A stretch of 64,000 nt of DNA from Glycomyces lechevalierae (GTDB lineage Bacteria > Actinomycetota > Actinomycetes > Mycobacteriales > Micromonosporaceae): NCBI RefSeq assembly GCF_027622945.1, contig NZ_JAPZVQ010000007.1:1-64000 (forward strand), in the 5' to 3' direction. Of the stretch, positions 1 to 8,587 are shown piece after piece. A model generated the notes under the pieces. The model was not told the origin of the DNA. It did no database searches and saw only the letters and a list, made by a program, of their open reading frames with translations. A program made the position numbers and the translations under genes. Numbering within the stretch: position 1 is the stretch's first letter; each line of letters starts with the position of its first letter.

Positions 1-642
1 GTCGCGCTGGCCCTGGCGATGAACAGCATCATCTCCCTCAAGGTCCGCTCCACGTTCCAGTCCATCGTGTACCTCCCCCACTTCTTCTCGTGGGTCCTCG
101 TCGTCACCGTCTTCGTCCAGGTCCTCGGCGCCGACGGCCTCGTCTCGAACTGGATCATGGACGGCGGCGGGGAACGGCTCGACTTCACCTCCAACCCCGA
201 CACCTTCACCTTCCTGGTGTGGATGCAGTGGGCGTGGAAGGACGCCGGCTGGGGCATGATCATCTTCCTGGCCGCCTTGGCGTCGATCAACCCGAGCCTC
301 TACGAGGCCGCGGCCTCCGACGGCGCGAACCGGTGGCGCAGGATGTGGCACATCACCCTGCCCGGTATCCGGCCGGTCATCATCCTGCTGCTCATCCTCC
401 AGATCGGCGGCATCCTCTCGGTCGGCTTCGAGCAGTACCAGCTGCAGCGCCAGGCCGTGGGCTACCAGGCCACGGAAGTGCTCGACACCTACGTGTACTA
501 CCAGAGCATCGTCGGCAGCCAGGGCGAGTCCTTCGGCACCGCGGCGGGCCTGTTCAAGGGCGTGATCGGACTGATCCTCATCCTCGTCGCCAACAACATC
601 GCGCACCGCCTCGGAGAGCAAGGGATCTACCAGAAGTCATGA
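1..642 (+). CDS. ABC transporter permease, LplB-type (5' truncated)
   Basis: This is an inner-membrane permease of a carbohydrate ABC importer (LplB/UgpA-like, binding-protein-dependent transport family). The gene enters from before base 1, so about a third of the usual 300 residues is missing. Several hydrophobic segments are visible, and the cytoplasmic EAA loop is present (EAAASDGANRWRRMWHITLP, about residue 98 of the visible part), which docks the ATPase. It overlaps the next permease as ATGA at 639-642, so the two are translationally coupled. Its closest relative in the window is the permease at 15037-16017. A solute-binding protein is expected just upstream. The placement before two GH74 xyloglucanases suggests uptake of xyloglucan oligosaccharides, but that is inferred from position only. 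Confidence 0.9.
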   Translation, partial: VALALAMNSIISLKVRSTFQSIVYLPHFFSWVLVVTVFVQVLGADGLVSNWIMDGGGERLDFTSNPDTFTFLVWMQWAWKDAGWGMIIFLAALASINPSLYEAAASDGANRWRRMWHITLPGIRPVIILLLILQIGGILSVGFEQYQLQRQAVGYQATEVLDTYVYYQSIVGSQGESFGTAAGLFKGVIGLILILVANNIAHRLGEQGIYQKS

Positions 643-1577
643 CCGCCACCGCGATTCGCCAACCCCGCCGCAGCAAGCGCCCCGTCTGGGACGAGGAGCC
701 CTCGCTCGCCGGCAAGGCCGTCAAAGCCCTGTTCCTCATCTGCTACGGCGCGGCCATCGTCCTGCCGCTCTGGGCCGTCGTGGCCACCAGCTTCGCGAGC
801 GAGGACGCCCTCAACCGCGCGGGCGGCAACCTGCTGATCCTGCCCACCGAAGTGAGCTTCCAGGCCTACCAGGAGATCTTCTCCGGCGGCGCGCTCACCG
901 ACTCGCTGGTCCTGACCACCACCCTCACCATCGGCGGCACCGCGATCAGCATGGTCCTCACCATCTGCGGGGCGTACGCGCTGTCGCGGACCGGCTCGCT
1001 GCTGCACCGCCCGATCCTGTGGTTCATCCTGCTCACGTTCCTGTTCGGACCGGGTATGTTCCCCAGCTTCCTGGTGGTGCAGAAACTCGGCCTGTTCAAC
1101 TCGTACTGGTCGCTCATCCTGCCCGGGGCCGTGCAGACCTTCAACATCATCATCCTGCGCGCGTTCTTCATGAACTCGATCCCCGGCGAGCTCATCGACG
1201 CCGCCAAGATCGACGGCGCCGGCGAGTTCCGCACCCTGTTCCGGATCGTGCTGCCGATGTCCAAGGCGATCCTCGCCGTCATCGCGCTGTTCTATGCGGT
1301 CGGCTACTGGAACATGTACTTCGCGGCGGTGCTCTACACGCCGGGCCTGGAAGTCCAGCCGATCCAGGTGGTGCTGCAGCGGATGCTCATGTCCACCCAG
1401 GGGCTCCCCGAAGGCGCCCAGGCCGCCGCCCAGTACCGGGACCAGGGCGAATCGGCGCCGACCGCCGCACTCAAGATGGCCGTGGTCGTCTGCACGATCA
1501 TCCCGATCGTGATCATGTACCCGTTCATCCAGAAGCACTTCACGAAAGCCGTGATCACCGGCGCCGTGAAGGGTTGA
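639..1577 (+). CDS. carbohydrate ABC transporter permease, YtcP/AraQ-type
   Basis: This is the second permease of the importer, 312 residues, normal for the family. It has an N-terminal cytoplasmic stretch, about six membrane segments and the EAA loop (IDAAKIDGAGEFRTLFRIVL, around residue 186). The ATG at 639 overlaps the TGA of the preceding permease, which fixes the start. The C-terminus (FIQKHFTKAVITGAVKG) is the usual ending of the YtcP branch; such importers often lack their own ATPase gene and share an MsiK-type ATPase, and none is encoded here. It is followed by a hairpin and then two xyloglucanase genes. Cargo is inferred as oligosaccharide. Confidence 0.9.
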   Translation: MTATAIRQPRRSKRPVWDEEPSLAGKAVKALFLICYGAAIVLPLWAVVATSFASEDALNRAGGNLLILPTEVSFQAYQEIFSGGALTDSLVLTTTLTIGGTAISMVLTICGAYALSRTGSLLHRPILWFILLTFLFGPGMFPSFLVVQKLGLFNSYWSLILPGAVQTFNIIILRAFFMNSIPGELIDAAKIDGAGEFRTLFRIVLPMSKAILAVIALFYAVGYWNMYFAAVLYTPGLEVQPIQVVLQRMLMSTQGLPEGAQAAAQYRDQGESAPTAALKMAVVVCTIIPIVIMYPFIQKHFTKAVITGAVKG

Positions 1578-1607
1578 CCCGCGGTCTGTGAGGGTTCCGC
1601 AGGGGGA

Positions 1608-1640
1608 GGGCGTCCGGATCTGTGCAGGGTCCGGACGCCC
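1608..1640 (+). terminator. rho-independent-like hairpin after the permease pair
   Basis: An 11-bp perfect inverted repeat (GGGCGTCCGGA / TCCGGACGCCC) with an 11-nt loop lies 30 bases after the permease stop and about 110 bases before the first GH74 start. There is no T-tract, which is common in high-GC actinomycetes. It would partly separate transport from hydrolase expression. Confidence 0.55.
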
Positions 1641-1749
1641 GTGCTCCTCTTCCCCACGCAGACAACGCATTCGCCCCGATTGCGCGGCAGCGTCAGCGCG
1701 CCGCCCCAACGACTCCGACCTCTCACTATCAGTCCATAAGGAGAACACC

Positions 1750-4113
1750 GTGCGACGACGCACTTTCGCCACCTCCCTCGGCGCGGCCGCGGTCGCGGCC
1801 GGCGCCCTGCCGACTTCGGCCTTCGCCGCGCCCAGTACGCAATGCGAGGACGCCTACACCTGGAAGAACGCCGCGATCAACGGCGGCGGGTTCGTGCCGG
1901 GCATCGTCTTCAACGAGACCGAGGCCAATCTCATCTACGCCCGCACCGACATCGGCGGATGCTACCGCTGGCAGGAGGACTCGCGGACCTGGAAGCCGCT
2001 CCTGGACTGGGTCGGCCGCGACAAGTGGGGCTACACCGGCGTGGTCTCGATGGCCACCGACCCGGTCGACACGAACCGCGTCTACGCCGCCGTCGGGACT
2101 TACACCACGGACTGGGACACCAACAACGGCGCGATCCTCTACTCCGACGACAAGGGCGACACCTGGGGCGTCGCCGAGCTCCCGTTCAAGCAGGGCGGCA
2201 ACATGCCCGGCCGCGGCATGGGCGAACGCTTGGTCGTCAACCCGGCCGACAACGCCGAACTGTACCTGGGCACTCCCAGCGGCAACGGCCTGTGGCGCTC
2301 GAAGGACTACGGCCGCACCTGGGCGAAGGTCGAGGAGTTCCCGAACCCCGGCAACTTCGTCATCGACCCCGCGAATCCTTACAACGCGGACAACCAGGGC
2401 GTGATCTGGATCGACTTCGACCAGATCGGCGGCAAGATCTATGTCGGCGTCGCCGACCCGGCCGACCCGCTGTACGTCTCCGAAGACGGCGGCGCGACCT
2501 GGCAGGCCGTCCCCGGCGCAGCCGAAGCCCTCGGTTCGGTCGACGGCAACCGCACCATCCCCAAACAGTCCGCAGTGGACAACACGAACGGGTTCCTGTA
2601 CGTCATCACCAGCCACGACCCCGGCCCGTACAACGGCGGCACTGCTTCCGGCCGCGGCGGTAAGATCTCCCGGCTGGCGACCGAGACCGGCGAATGGACC
2701 GACGTCACCCCCGGGTACAACCCCGGCCGCTCGATCCCCGGCTTCGGCGGGATCACCGTCGACCGTCAGAACCCTGGCACCCTAATGGCATCCACCTGCA
2801 ACAACTGGTGGCCCGACGAGATCCTCTTCCGCTCCACCGACTCCGGCGCTACCTGGCAGACCAGTTGGGACTACGCCGAGGGCCAGGACCGCCACGACCG
2901 GTTCGACATGGACAAGTCCGGCAGCCCGTGGTTGTCGTGGAACGGCGAGGACCAGGGGCCCGCGTACGCGGTCAAGCACGGGTGGATGATCGAGGCCTTC
3001 GCGATCGACCCGCACAATTCCGACCGCCTCATGTGGGGCACCGGCGCGACCATCTGGGGCACCGACGAACTGACCCAGTGGGACTCGCAGGGCGAACTCA
3101 TCGGCGAGAACGAAGCCGGTCAGCGCGTCGCCCTGCCGATCGAGAAGTTCACCGTCGGCGTGCGCGCCGAGGGCGTCGAGGAGTGCGCGACCCTCGACCT
3201 CGCCGCGATCGGCGGGACGCTCCTCTCGGCCGTCGGCGACGTCGCCGGGTTCGTCCACACCGACCTCGACCGGGCCGAGACGATGATCAACCTCGGCTAT
3301 TCGACGGGCACCTGCGTGGACTTCGCCCAGTCGAAACCGGACCTCCTCGTCGCCACCGGCAACGTGCACGGCAACGAGAAGGGCCACGTGGGGGTTTCGA
3401 CCGACCGCGGCAAGACCTGGGCGAACACGACGCGGGTCGAAAGCGTCCCCGGCGACGGCCACGGCGGCACCGTGGCGGTCAACGCCGACGGGTCCGCGAT
3501 CCTGTGGTCCCCCGACGGCACCGAGGTCACCCCGGTGTACAGCAACGACCTGGGGAAGACCTGGAACCCGGTCGAAGGACTCCCGGCGGGGGCGAAGGTC
3601 CGCTCCGACCGCGTCAAGGCCTCGGTCCTGTACGCCTTCTCTGGCGGCGTGTTCTACCGCAGCACCGACGGCGGCAAGACCTTCGCCGACACGGGTGCGA
3701 CCGGCCTGCCCCCGGGGGCCGTCGAGGACTTCGGGGCCGTTCCCGGCCACAAGAACCACGTCTGGCTCGCCGGGCGCGGCGACGAGAAGGAAGGCATCGG
3801 CGGGGGCATGTGGCGCTCCAAGGACGGCGGCACCACCTGGAAGAAGATCACGGTGTTCGAGACGGCGGAGTCCGTCGGTTTCGGCAAGGCCGCCAAGTCA
3901 TCCGGATACCCGGCGATTTACACCTCCGCAGTGATCGGCGGCAAGGCCGCGATCTACCGCTCGACCGACGGCGGCTCCAAGTGGTCCCGCATCAACGACG
4001 ACGACCACCAGTGGGGCTGGTCGGGATCCGCCATCACCGGTGACCCGCTCGTCTACGGCCGTGTCTACCTCACCACGAACGGCCGCGGCATCATCTACGG
4101 CGACATCGCCTGA
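1750..4113 (+). CDS. secreted GH74 xyloglucanase (copy 1)
   Basis: This is a predicted endo-xyloglucanase that cuts the beta-1,4-glucan backbone of xyloglucan outside the cell. It is 787 residues long and has an RRRTF TAT-like signal peptide cleaved near AFA-AP. The rest is the two-propeller GH74 fold with many sialidase/BNR repeats (for example STDGGKTF, STDSGATW). Asp67 in YARTDIGG and Asp497 in VGDVAGF are the candidate catalytic pair; their spacing of 430 equals that of the characterised pair in fungal OXG-RCBH as I recall it. The GTG at 1750 is chosen over upstream in-frame starts because AAGGAG (1738-1743) sits 6 bases before it and the signal peptide begins there. There is no carbohydrate-binding module. 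It is followed by a paralogue. Confidence 0.92.
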   Translation: MRRRTFATSLGAAAVAAGALPTSAFAAPSTQCEDAYTWKNAAINGGGFVPGIVFNETEANLIYARTDIGGCYRWQEDSRTWKPLLDWVGRDKWGYTGVVSMATDPVDTNRVYAAVGTYTTDWDTNNGAILYSDDKGDTWGVAELPFKQGGNMPGRGMGERLVVNPADNAELYLGTPSGNGLWRSKDYGRTWAKVEEFPNPGNFVIDPANPYNADNQGVIWIDFDQIGGKIYVGVADPADPLYVSEDGGATWQAVPGAAEALGSVDGNRTIPKQSAVDNTNGFLYVITSHDPGPYNGGTASGRGGKISRLATETGEWTDVTPGYNPGRSIPGFGGITVDRQNPGTLMASTCNNWWPDEILFRSTDSGATWQTSWDYAEGQDRHDRFDMDKSGSPWLSWNGEDQGPAYAVKHGWMIEAFAIDPHNSDRLMWGTGATIWGTDELTQWDSQGELIGENEAGQRVALPIEKFTVGVRAEGVEECATLDLAAIGGTLLSAVGDVAGFVHTDLDRAETMINLGYSTGTCVDFAQSKPDLLVATGNVHGNEKGHVGVSTDRGKTWANTTRVESVPGDGHGGTVAVNADGSAILWSPDGTEVTPVYSNDLGKTWNPVEGLPAGAKVRSDRVKASVLYAFSGGVFYRSTDGGKTFADTGATGLPPGAVEDFGAVPGHKNHVWLAGRGDEKEGIGGGMWRSKDGGTTWKKITVFETAESVGFGKAAKSSGYPAIYTSAVIGGKAAIYRSTDGGSKWSRINDDDHQWGWSGSAITGDPLVYGRVYLTTNGRGIIYGDIA

Positions 4114-4123
4114 CAAGACGAGA

Positions 4124-4149
4124 GCCGCCCCGCCGAGAGGCGGGGCGGC
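4124..4149 (+). terminator. hairpin between the GH74 paralogues
   Basis: GCCGCCCCGCC / GGCGGGGCGGC form an 11-bp perfect stem with a GAGA tetraloop directly after the stop of GH74 copy 1. It ends 44 bases before the GTG of copy 2, so it can reduce but need not abolish read-through into the paralogue, or protect the upstream message. Confidence 0.6.
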
Positions 4150-4193
4150 CCCCGAGACCCACCCCTCGCAACCAACACGAAGGAGAAAACATC

Positions 4194-6572
4194 GTGCGAC
4201 GACGCACATTTGCCGCCTCCGTCGGCGCGGCCGCAGCCGCGACAGCAGTGGCGGTCGGCACCCTGCCGGCCTGGGCTCGAAACAACGACAGGCCGAAGCA
4301 GGCCGACACCTACACCTGGAAGAACGTCGCGATCAACGGCGGCGGGTTCGTGCCGGGCATCGTCTTCAACGAGACCGAGCCGGGCCTGATCTACGCCCGC
4401 ACCGACATCGGCGGGTGCTACCGGTGGCAGGAGGACTCCCGCACCTGGAAGCCGCTCCTGGACTGGGTCGGCCGCGACAAGTGGGGCTATTCCGGCGTGG
4501 TCTCGATGGCCACCGACCCGGTCGACACGAATCGGGTCTACGCCGCGGTCGGCACCTACACGATCGACTGGGACCCCAACAACGGCGCGATCCTCTACTC
4601 CGACGACAAGGGCGACACCTGGGGCATCGCCGAGCTGCCGTTCAAGCAGGGCGGCAACATGCCCGGGCGCGGCATGGGCGAACGCCTCGCCGTCAACCCG
4701 GTGCACAACTACGAGCTGTACCTGGGCGCACCCAGCGGGAACGGCCTCTGGCGCTCGCACGACTTCGGCCGCACCTGGGCGAAGGTCGAGAACTTCCCCA
4801 ACCCCGGCGACTTCGTGGTCGACCCGTCGAATCCGACGCTCGCCGACAACCAGGGCGTGATCTGGATCGACTTCGATCAGATCGGCGGCAAGATCTATGT
4901 TGGCGTGGCCGACCCGGCCGACCCGCTGTACGTGTCCGAGGACGCCGGCGCAACCTGGCAGGCCGTCCCCGGCGCCGCCGCGGCGCTCGGCGATGCCGAC
5001 GGGAACCGCACCATCCCCAAGCAGTCCGCAGTGGACAACACGAACGGCTACCTGTACGTCATCACCAGCTGGGATCCCGGCCCCTACAACGGCGGCCCCT
5101 CCTCCGGCACAGGCGGTCGGATCCAGCGCCTGTCGACCCAGACCGGCGAATGGACCGACGTCACCCCGCCCTACAACCCCGGCCGCCCGATCCCAGGCTT
5201 CGGCGGCATCACGGTCGACCAGCAGAACCCCGGCACTCTGATGGCGTCCACCTGCAACAACTGGGGTCCCGACGAGATCCTGTTCCGCTCCACCGACTCC
5301 GGCGCGACCTGGTCGCTGAGCTGGGACTACGCCGAAGGAGAGGACCGCCACGACCGCTTCGACATGGACAGCTCGGGCAGCCCGTGGCTGTCGTGGAACG
5401 GCGAGAACCAGGGACCGCAGTACGCGGTCAAGCACGGGTGGATGATCGAGGGCCTGGCCATCGACCCGCACAACTCCGACCGGATCATGTGGGGCACCGG
5501 CGCGACCATCTGGGGCACCGAGGAACTGACCCGATGGGACGCCCAAGGCGACCTCATCGGCGAGAACGAGGCCGGCCAGCGCGTCCCGCTGCCGATCGAC
5601 AAGTTCACCGTCGGCGTCCGCGCCGAGGGCGTCGAAGAGACCGCCTCCCTCGACCTCGCGGCACTCGGCGGGACGCTCGTCTCGGCCGTCGGCGACATCG
5701 CCGGGTTCGTCCACACCGACCTCGGCCGGGCCGAACCCATGATCGACACCGACTGGTCCACGGGCACCAGCGTCGACTTCGCCCAGTCCGACCCGGACGT
5801 CGTCGTCGGCGCCGGCAACGTGCACGGCAACGAGAAGGGCCACGTCGGCGTCTCCACCGACCGCGGCAAGACCTGGAGGAACGCCGCACGCGTCGAAGGC
5901 GTCCCCGGCGACGGCCACGGCGGCACCGTCGCGGTCACCGCCGACGGGTCCAGGATCCTCTGGTCGCCGAGCGACACGGAGATCACTCCGGTCTACAGCA
6001 CCGACCTCGGCGCGACCTGGAACCCGGTCCAAGGACTCCCGGCGGGGGCGAAGATCCGGTCCGACCGCGTCGAGCCGTCGGTCCTGTACTCGTTCTCCGG
6101 CGGCACGTTCTACCGCAGCACCGACGGCGGCGCGACGTTCACCAGCACGGGAGCGACCGGCCTGCCGACCGCGGGGGTCGAAGACTTCCGTGCCGTCCCG
6201 GGCCACAAGAACCACGTCTGGCTCGCCGGGCGCGGCGACGACACCAGTGGCGCCGCGGGCGGCATGTGGCAATCCACGGACGGCGGTACCCGCTGGACCC
6301 GCATCGCCGCCTTCGACACGGCCGAATCCGTCGGTTTCGGCAAGGCCGCCAGCCAATCCGGTTACCCGGCGATCTTCACCTCGGCCGTGAAGGACGGCAA
6401 GGCCGCGATCTACCGCTCGACCGACGGCGGCGCCACCTGGACCCGCATCAACGACGACGTCCACCAGTGGGCCTACTCCGGGTCCGCCATCACGGGCGAC
6501 CCGCTCGTCTACGGCCGCGTCTACCTCACCACCAACGGCCGCGGCATCATCTACGGCGACATCGCCGCCTGA
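4194..6572 (+). CDS. secreted GH74 xyloglucanase (copy 2)
   Basis: This is a tandem paralogue of the preceding gene, 792 residues, largely collinear and very similar throughout. It has its own TAT-like leader (RRRTFAASVGAAAAAT, cleavage near AWA-RN). The candidate catalytic Asp in YARTDIGG is residue 71, and the second lies in VGDIAGF. BNR repeats (STDGGATF, STDGGATW) run through both propellers. GTG 4194 has AAGGAG at 4180-4185. Differences cluster in surface loops (for example HGTWSTGTSVDF-type regions), so the two copies may differ in endo versus exo or processive action on side-chain-decorated backbone; that is inference. It has no binding module either. Confidence 0.92.
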   Translation: MRRRTFAASVGAAAAATAVAVGTLPAWARNNDRPKQADTYTWKNVAINGGGFVPGIVFNETEPGLIYARTDIGGCYRWQEDSRTWKPLLDWVGRDKWGYSGVVSMATDPVDTNRVYAAVGTYTIDWDPNNGAILYSDDKGDTWGIAELPFKQGGNMPGRGMGERLAVNPVHNYELYLGAPSGNGLWRSHDFGRTWAKVENFPNPGDFVVDPSNPTLADNQGVIWIDFDQIGGKIYVGVADPADPLYVSEDAGATWQAVPGAAAALGDADGNRTIPKQSAVDNTNGYLYVITSWDPGPYNGGPSSGTGGRIQRLSTQTGEWTDVTPPYNPGRPIPGFGGITVDQQNPGTLMASTCNNWGPDEILFRSTDSGATWSLSWDYAEGEDRHDRFDMDSSGSPWLSWNGENQGPQYAVKHGWMIEGLAIDPHNSDRIMWGTGATIWGTEELTRWDAQGDLIGENEAGQRVPLPIDKFTVGVRAEGVEETASLDLAALGGTLVSAVGDIAGFVHTDLGRAEPMIDTDWSTGTSVDFAQSDPDVVVGAGNVHGNEKGHVGVSTDRGKTWRNAARVEGVPGDGHGGTVAVTADGSRILWSPSDTEITPVYSTDLGATWNPVQGLPAGAKIRSDRVEPSVLYSFSGGTFYRSTDGGATFTSTGATGLPTAGVEDFRAVPGHKNHVWLAGRGDDTSGAAGGMWQSTDGGTRWTRIAAFDTAESVGFGKAASQSGYPAIFTSAVKDGKAAIYRSTDGGATWTRINDDVHQWAYSGSAITGDPLVYGRVYLTTNGRGIIYGDIAA

Positions 6573-6594
6573 GGCCGACCCGTTCCACTCCACC

Positions 6595-6634
6595 GATCCG
6601 GGGTGTCCGGACTCCCCTCCGGGCACCCCGGATC
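6595..6634 (+). terminator. terminator after GH74 copy 2
   Basis: A 17-bp inverted repeat with one mismatch (GATCCGGGGTGTCCGGA and its near complement) and a 6-nt C-rich loop begins 23 bases after the stop. It precedes the esterase start by about 40 bases. Confidence 0.65.
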
Positions 6635-6675
6635 CCCCTCATCCGCACAGTCCACCTACAAGGAAGTAGCAAGGC

Positions 6676-7986
6676 ATGTCAACAGTCATGCAATGGCGCC
6701 GCGGCACGGCGGCGGTCTTCGCGATCGCGCTCGCGCTGGCCTCCGCGCTGATGGTCTTCATGTCCCCCAAGGCTGCGCAGGCCGCCCAGCTCACGCAGAT
6801 CACGAACTTCGGGAACAACCCCGGCAACCTCCAGATGTACGTGTACGTGCCCGACAACGTCGGGCCGAACCCGGCGATCGTGGTCGCCTCCCACTTCTGC
6901 ACCGGGTCCGCGCAGGCGATGTTCGACGGCACCCAGTTCGACGAGCTGGCCGGCCAGTACGGCTACATCGTCGTCTACCCGTCCGTGACCCGCGAGAGCA
7001 AGTGCTTCGACGTCGCGTCGCAGGTCTCCCTCTCGGGCACCGGCGGCGACTCGGTCAGCATCAAGTCGATGGTCGACTACGCACTCGCCAACTACGGCGC
7101 CGACCCGAACCGGATCTTCGCCACCGGCATCTCCTCGGGCTCGATGATGACCAACGTCCTGCTCGGGGTCTACCCCGAGGTGTTCAAGGCCGGATCGTCG
7201 TATGCCGGTGTGCCTTTCACCTGTTTCGCCGGCAGCGGCGAGTGGAGCACCGCCTGCGCGACCGGGACGATCAACCGCACCCCGCAGCAGTGGGGCGATG
7301 CGGTCAGGAACGCCAACCCCGGCTACAACGGCCCGTGGCCGCGCATGCAGATCTTCCACGGCACCGAGGACGAGGCGCTCTACTACCCGAACTTCCAAGA
7401 GCAGATCGACCAGTGGACCAACGTCAACGGCACCGACCTGACGCCCGAGTACACCGACCACCCGCAGTCGAACTGGACCCGCACCCGCTACGGCAGCACG
7501 GGCGGCCAAGCCCTGGTCGAGGCCATCAGCATGCAGGGCGTCAACCACGGCCTGCCGCACCAGCCTCTCGAGACGCTCCGCTTCTTCGGCCTCGCGCCGG
7601 CGAGCAGCGGTCTGATCGTCGGCACGGCCTCGAGCCGCTGCGTGGACGTCCCGAACTCGCCGGCGGCGAACGGGACGCAAGCGGTGCTGTGGGACTGCAA
7701 CGGCGGCGTCAACCAGACGTTCACCCGCACCTCCGCCGGCGAGCTGCGGGTCGGCGACAAGTGCCTCGAAGCGCAGGGCTGGGGCACGGCCAACGGCACC
7801 AATGCCGTGGTCTGGGACTGCACGGGCGGCGCGAACCAGCGCTGGAACGTCAATGCCAACGGCACGTTCACCAACGTCCACAACGGACTGTGCTTGGACG
7901 CCAGCGGCGGTGCGACCGCCAACGGCACCAAGCTCATCCTCTGGCCCTGCAGCGGCACCTCCAACCAGCAGTGGAGGCTCGGCTAG
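6676..7986 (+). CDS. secreted CE1/PHB-depolymerase-type esterase with ricin-B lectin tail
   Basis: This is a predicted secreted carbohydrate esterase, 436 residues. A Sec-type signal peptide ends near AQA-AQ (about residue 36). It is followed by an alpha/beta-hydrolase of the Esterase_PHB family (acetylxylan/feruloyl esterases) with nucleophile motif GISSG (about residue 151), an acid in FHGTED and a histidine in GVNHGLPH. From about residue 310 there is a ricin B-type CBM13 with QxW-type repeats (NQTF, NQRW, NQQW). In this context it probably removes acetyl groups from xyloglucan side chains; a feruloyl ester is an alternative. ATG 6676 is preceded by AAGGAAG at 6660-6666. Confidence 0.85.
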   Translation: MSTVMQWRRGTAAVFAIALALASALMVFMSPKAAQAAQLTQITNFGNNPGNLQMYVYVPDNVGPNPAIVVASHFCTGSAQAMFDGTQFDELAGQYGYIVVYPSVTRESKCFDVASQVSLSGTGGDSVSIKSMVDYALANYGADPNRIFATGISSGSMMTNVLLGVYPEVFKAGSSYAGVPFTCFAGSGEWSTACATGTINRTPQQWGDAVRNANPGYNGPWPRMQIFHGTEDEALYYPNFQEQIDQWTNVNGTDLTPEYTDHPQSNWTRTRYGSTGGQALVEAISMQGVNHGLPHQPLETLRFFGLAPASSGLIVGTASSRCVDVPNSPAANGTQAVLWDCNGGVNQTFTRTSAGELRVGDKCLEAQGWGTANGTNAVVWDCTGGANQRWNVNANGTFTNVHNGLCLDASGGATANGTKLILWPCSGTSNQQWRLG

Positions 7987-7993
7987 CGACGAC

Positions 7994-8031
7994 CACAGCC
8001 CGGGGCGGTCGAGCGACCGCCCCGGGCTGTG
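7994..8031 (+). terminator. terminator after the esterase
   Basis: An 18-bp perfect inverted repeat (core CAGCCCGGGGCGGTCG) with a 2-nt loop starts 8 bases after the esterase stop, which makes it one of the strongest hairpins in the window. Confidence 0.75.
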
Positions 8032-8053
8032 CTGTATCTGCAGGATGGTGAAA

Positions 8054-8070
8054 ACCGACCACTGGTCGGT
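8054..8070. promoter_or_regulatory. perfect 17-bp palindrome upstream of the fucose genes (putative operator)
   Basis: ACCGACCACTGGTCGGT is a perfect palindrome around a single central base, 80 bases before the mutarotase ATG and beyond the upstream terminator. It has the size of a dimeric repressor site. The cognate regulator is not evident; the AraC protein at 9836 would more typically use direct repeats. Confidence 0.5.
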
Positions 8071-8149
8071 GAATGCGGACCTTCCCGCGGCCCGTCTCTG
8101 CTTCTAGGCTCGGCTGCGGCGGCCCGGGGGCCGCGATCGAAAGGACGGC

Positions 8150-8584
8150 ATGCTCACCTACAAGCTCATCCACCCTCCGCTCCTCGCCGCGCTCGCAGCG
8201 GCCGGGCACGGCTCGCGGATCCTCATCGCCGACGGCCACTTCCCGTGCTCGACTCATACGAACCCGGCGGCGGCGATGATCCATCTCAACCTGCGCCCCG
8301 GCCTGCTCGACGTCGACCAGGTCCTCGAGACCCTGCTCGACGCCGTGCCGATCGAGCACGCGGCCGTCATGGCCTCGGACGGCGCGCACGTCCCCGCCCA
8401 TGACGGCTACCGCGCCGCGCTCGGCGACGTGGTCCCGTTCGAGCAGGTCGAGCGGTTCGCGTTCTACGACCTCGCCCGGACAAGCGACGTCGCCGTCGTC
8501 ATCGCCACCGGCGACCAGCGCCAGTGGGCGAACCTGCTGCTGACCGTCGGCGTCGCCGGCGTGACACCTCGAAAGGAACACTGA
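8150..8584 (+). CDS. fucU: L-fucose mutarotase, FucU/RbsD family
   Basis: This is a small cytoplasmic sugar mutarotase of 144 residues, the normal size for RbsD/FucU. It would interconvert alpha and beta anomers of a free sugar. The family signature is seen near the N-terminus: AAGHGSRILIADGHFP, with the conserved His of GHG and Asp of ADGHFP. The C-terminal RxxxxANLLLTVGV segment replaces the usual ATG(E)xxxYAN(xxL) region of the family. It lies 3 bases before a GH29 alpha-L-fucosidase in an obvious operon, which favours L-fucose over D-ribose as the substrate. The catalytic assignment is by family, the substrate by context. Confidence 0.8.
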   Translation: MLTYKLIHPPLLAALAAAGHGSRILIADGHFPCSTHTNPAAAMIHLNLRPGLLDVDQVLETLLDAVPIEHAAVMASDGAHVPAHDGYRAALGDVVPFEQVERFAFYDLARTSDVAVVIATGDQRQWANLLLTVGVAGVTPRKEH

Positions 8585-8587
8585 ACC

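Noticed and set aside
4095..6626. Minus-strand open frame of 843 codons opposite GH74 copy 2
   Set aside because: It is a high-GC codon shadow; the plus strand encodes a recognisable GH74 enzyme, and a similar shadow lies opposite copy 1.
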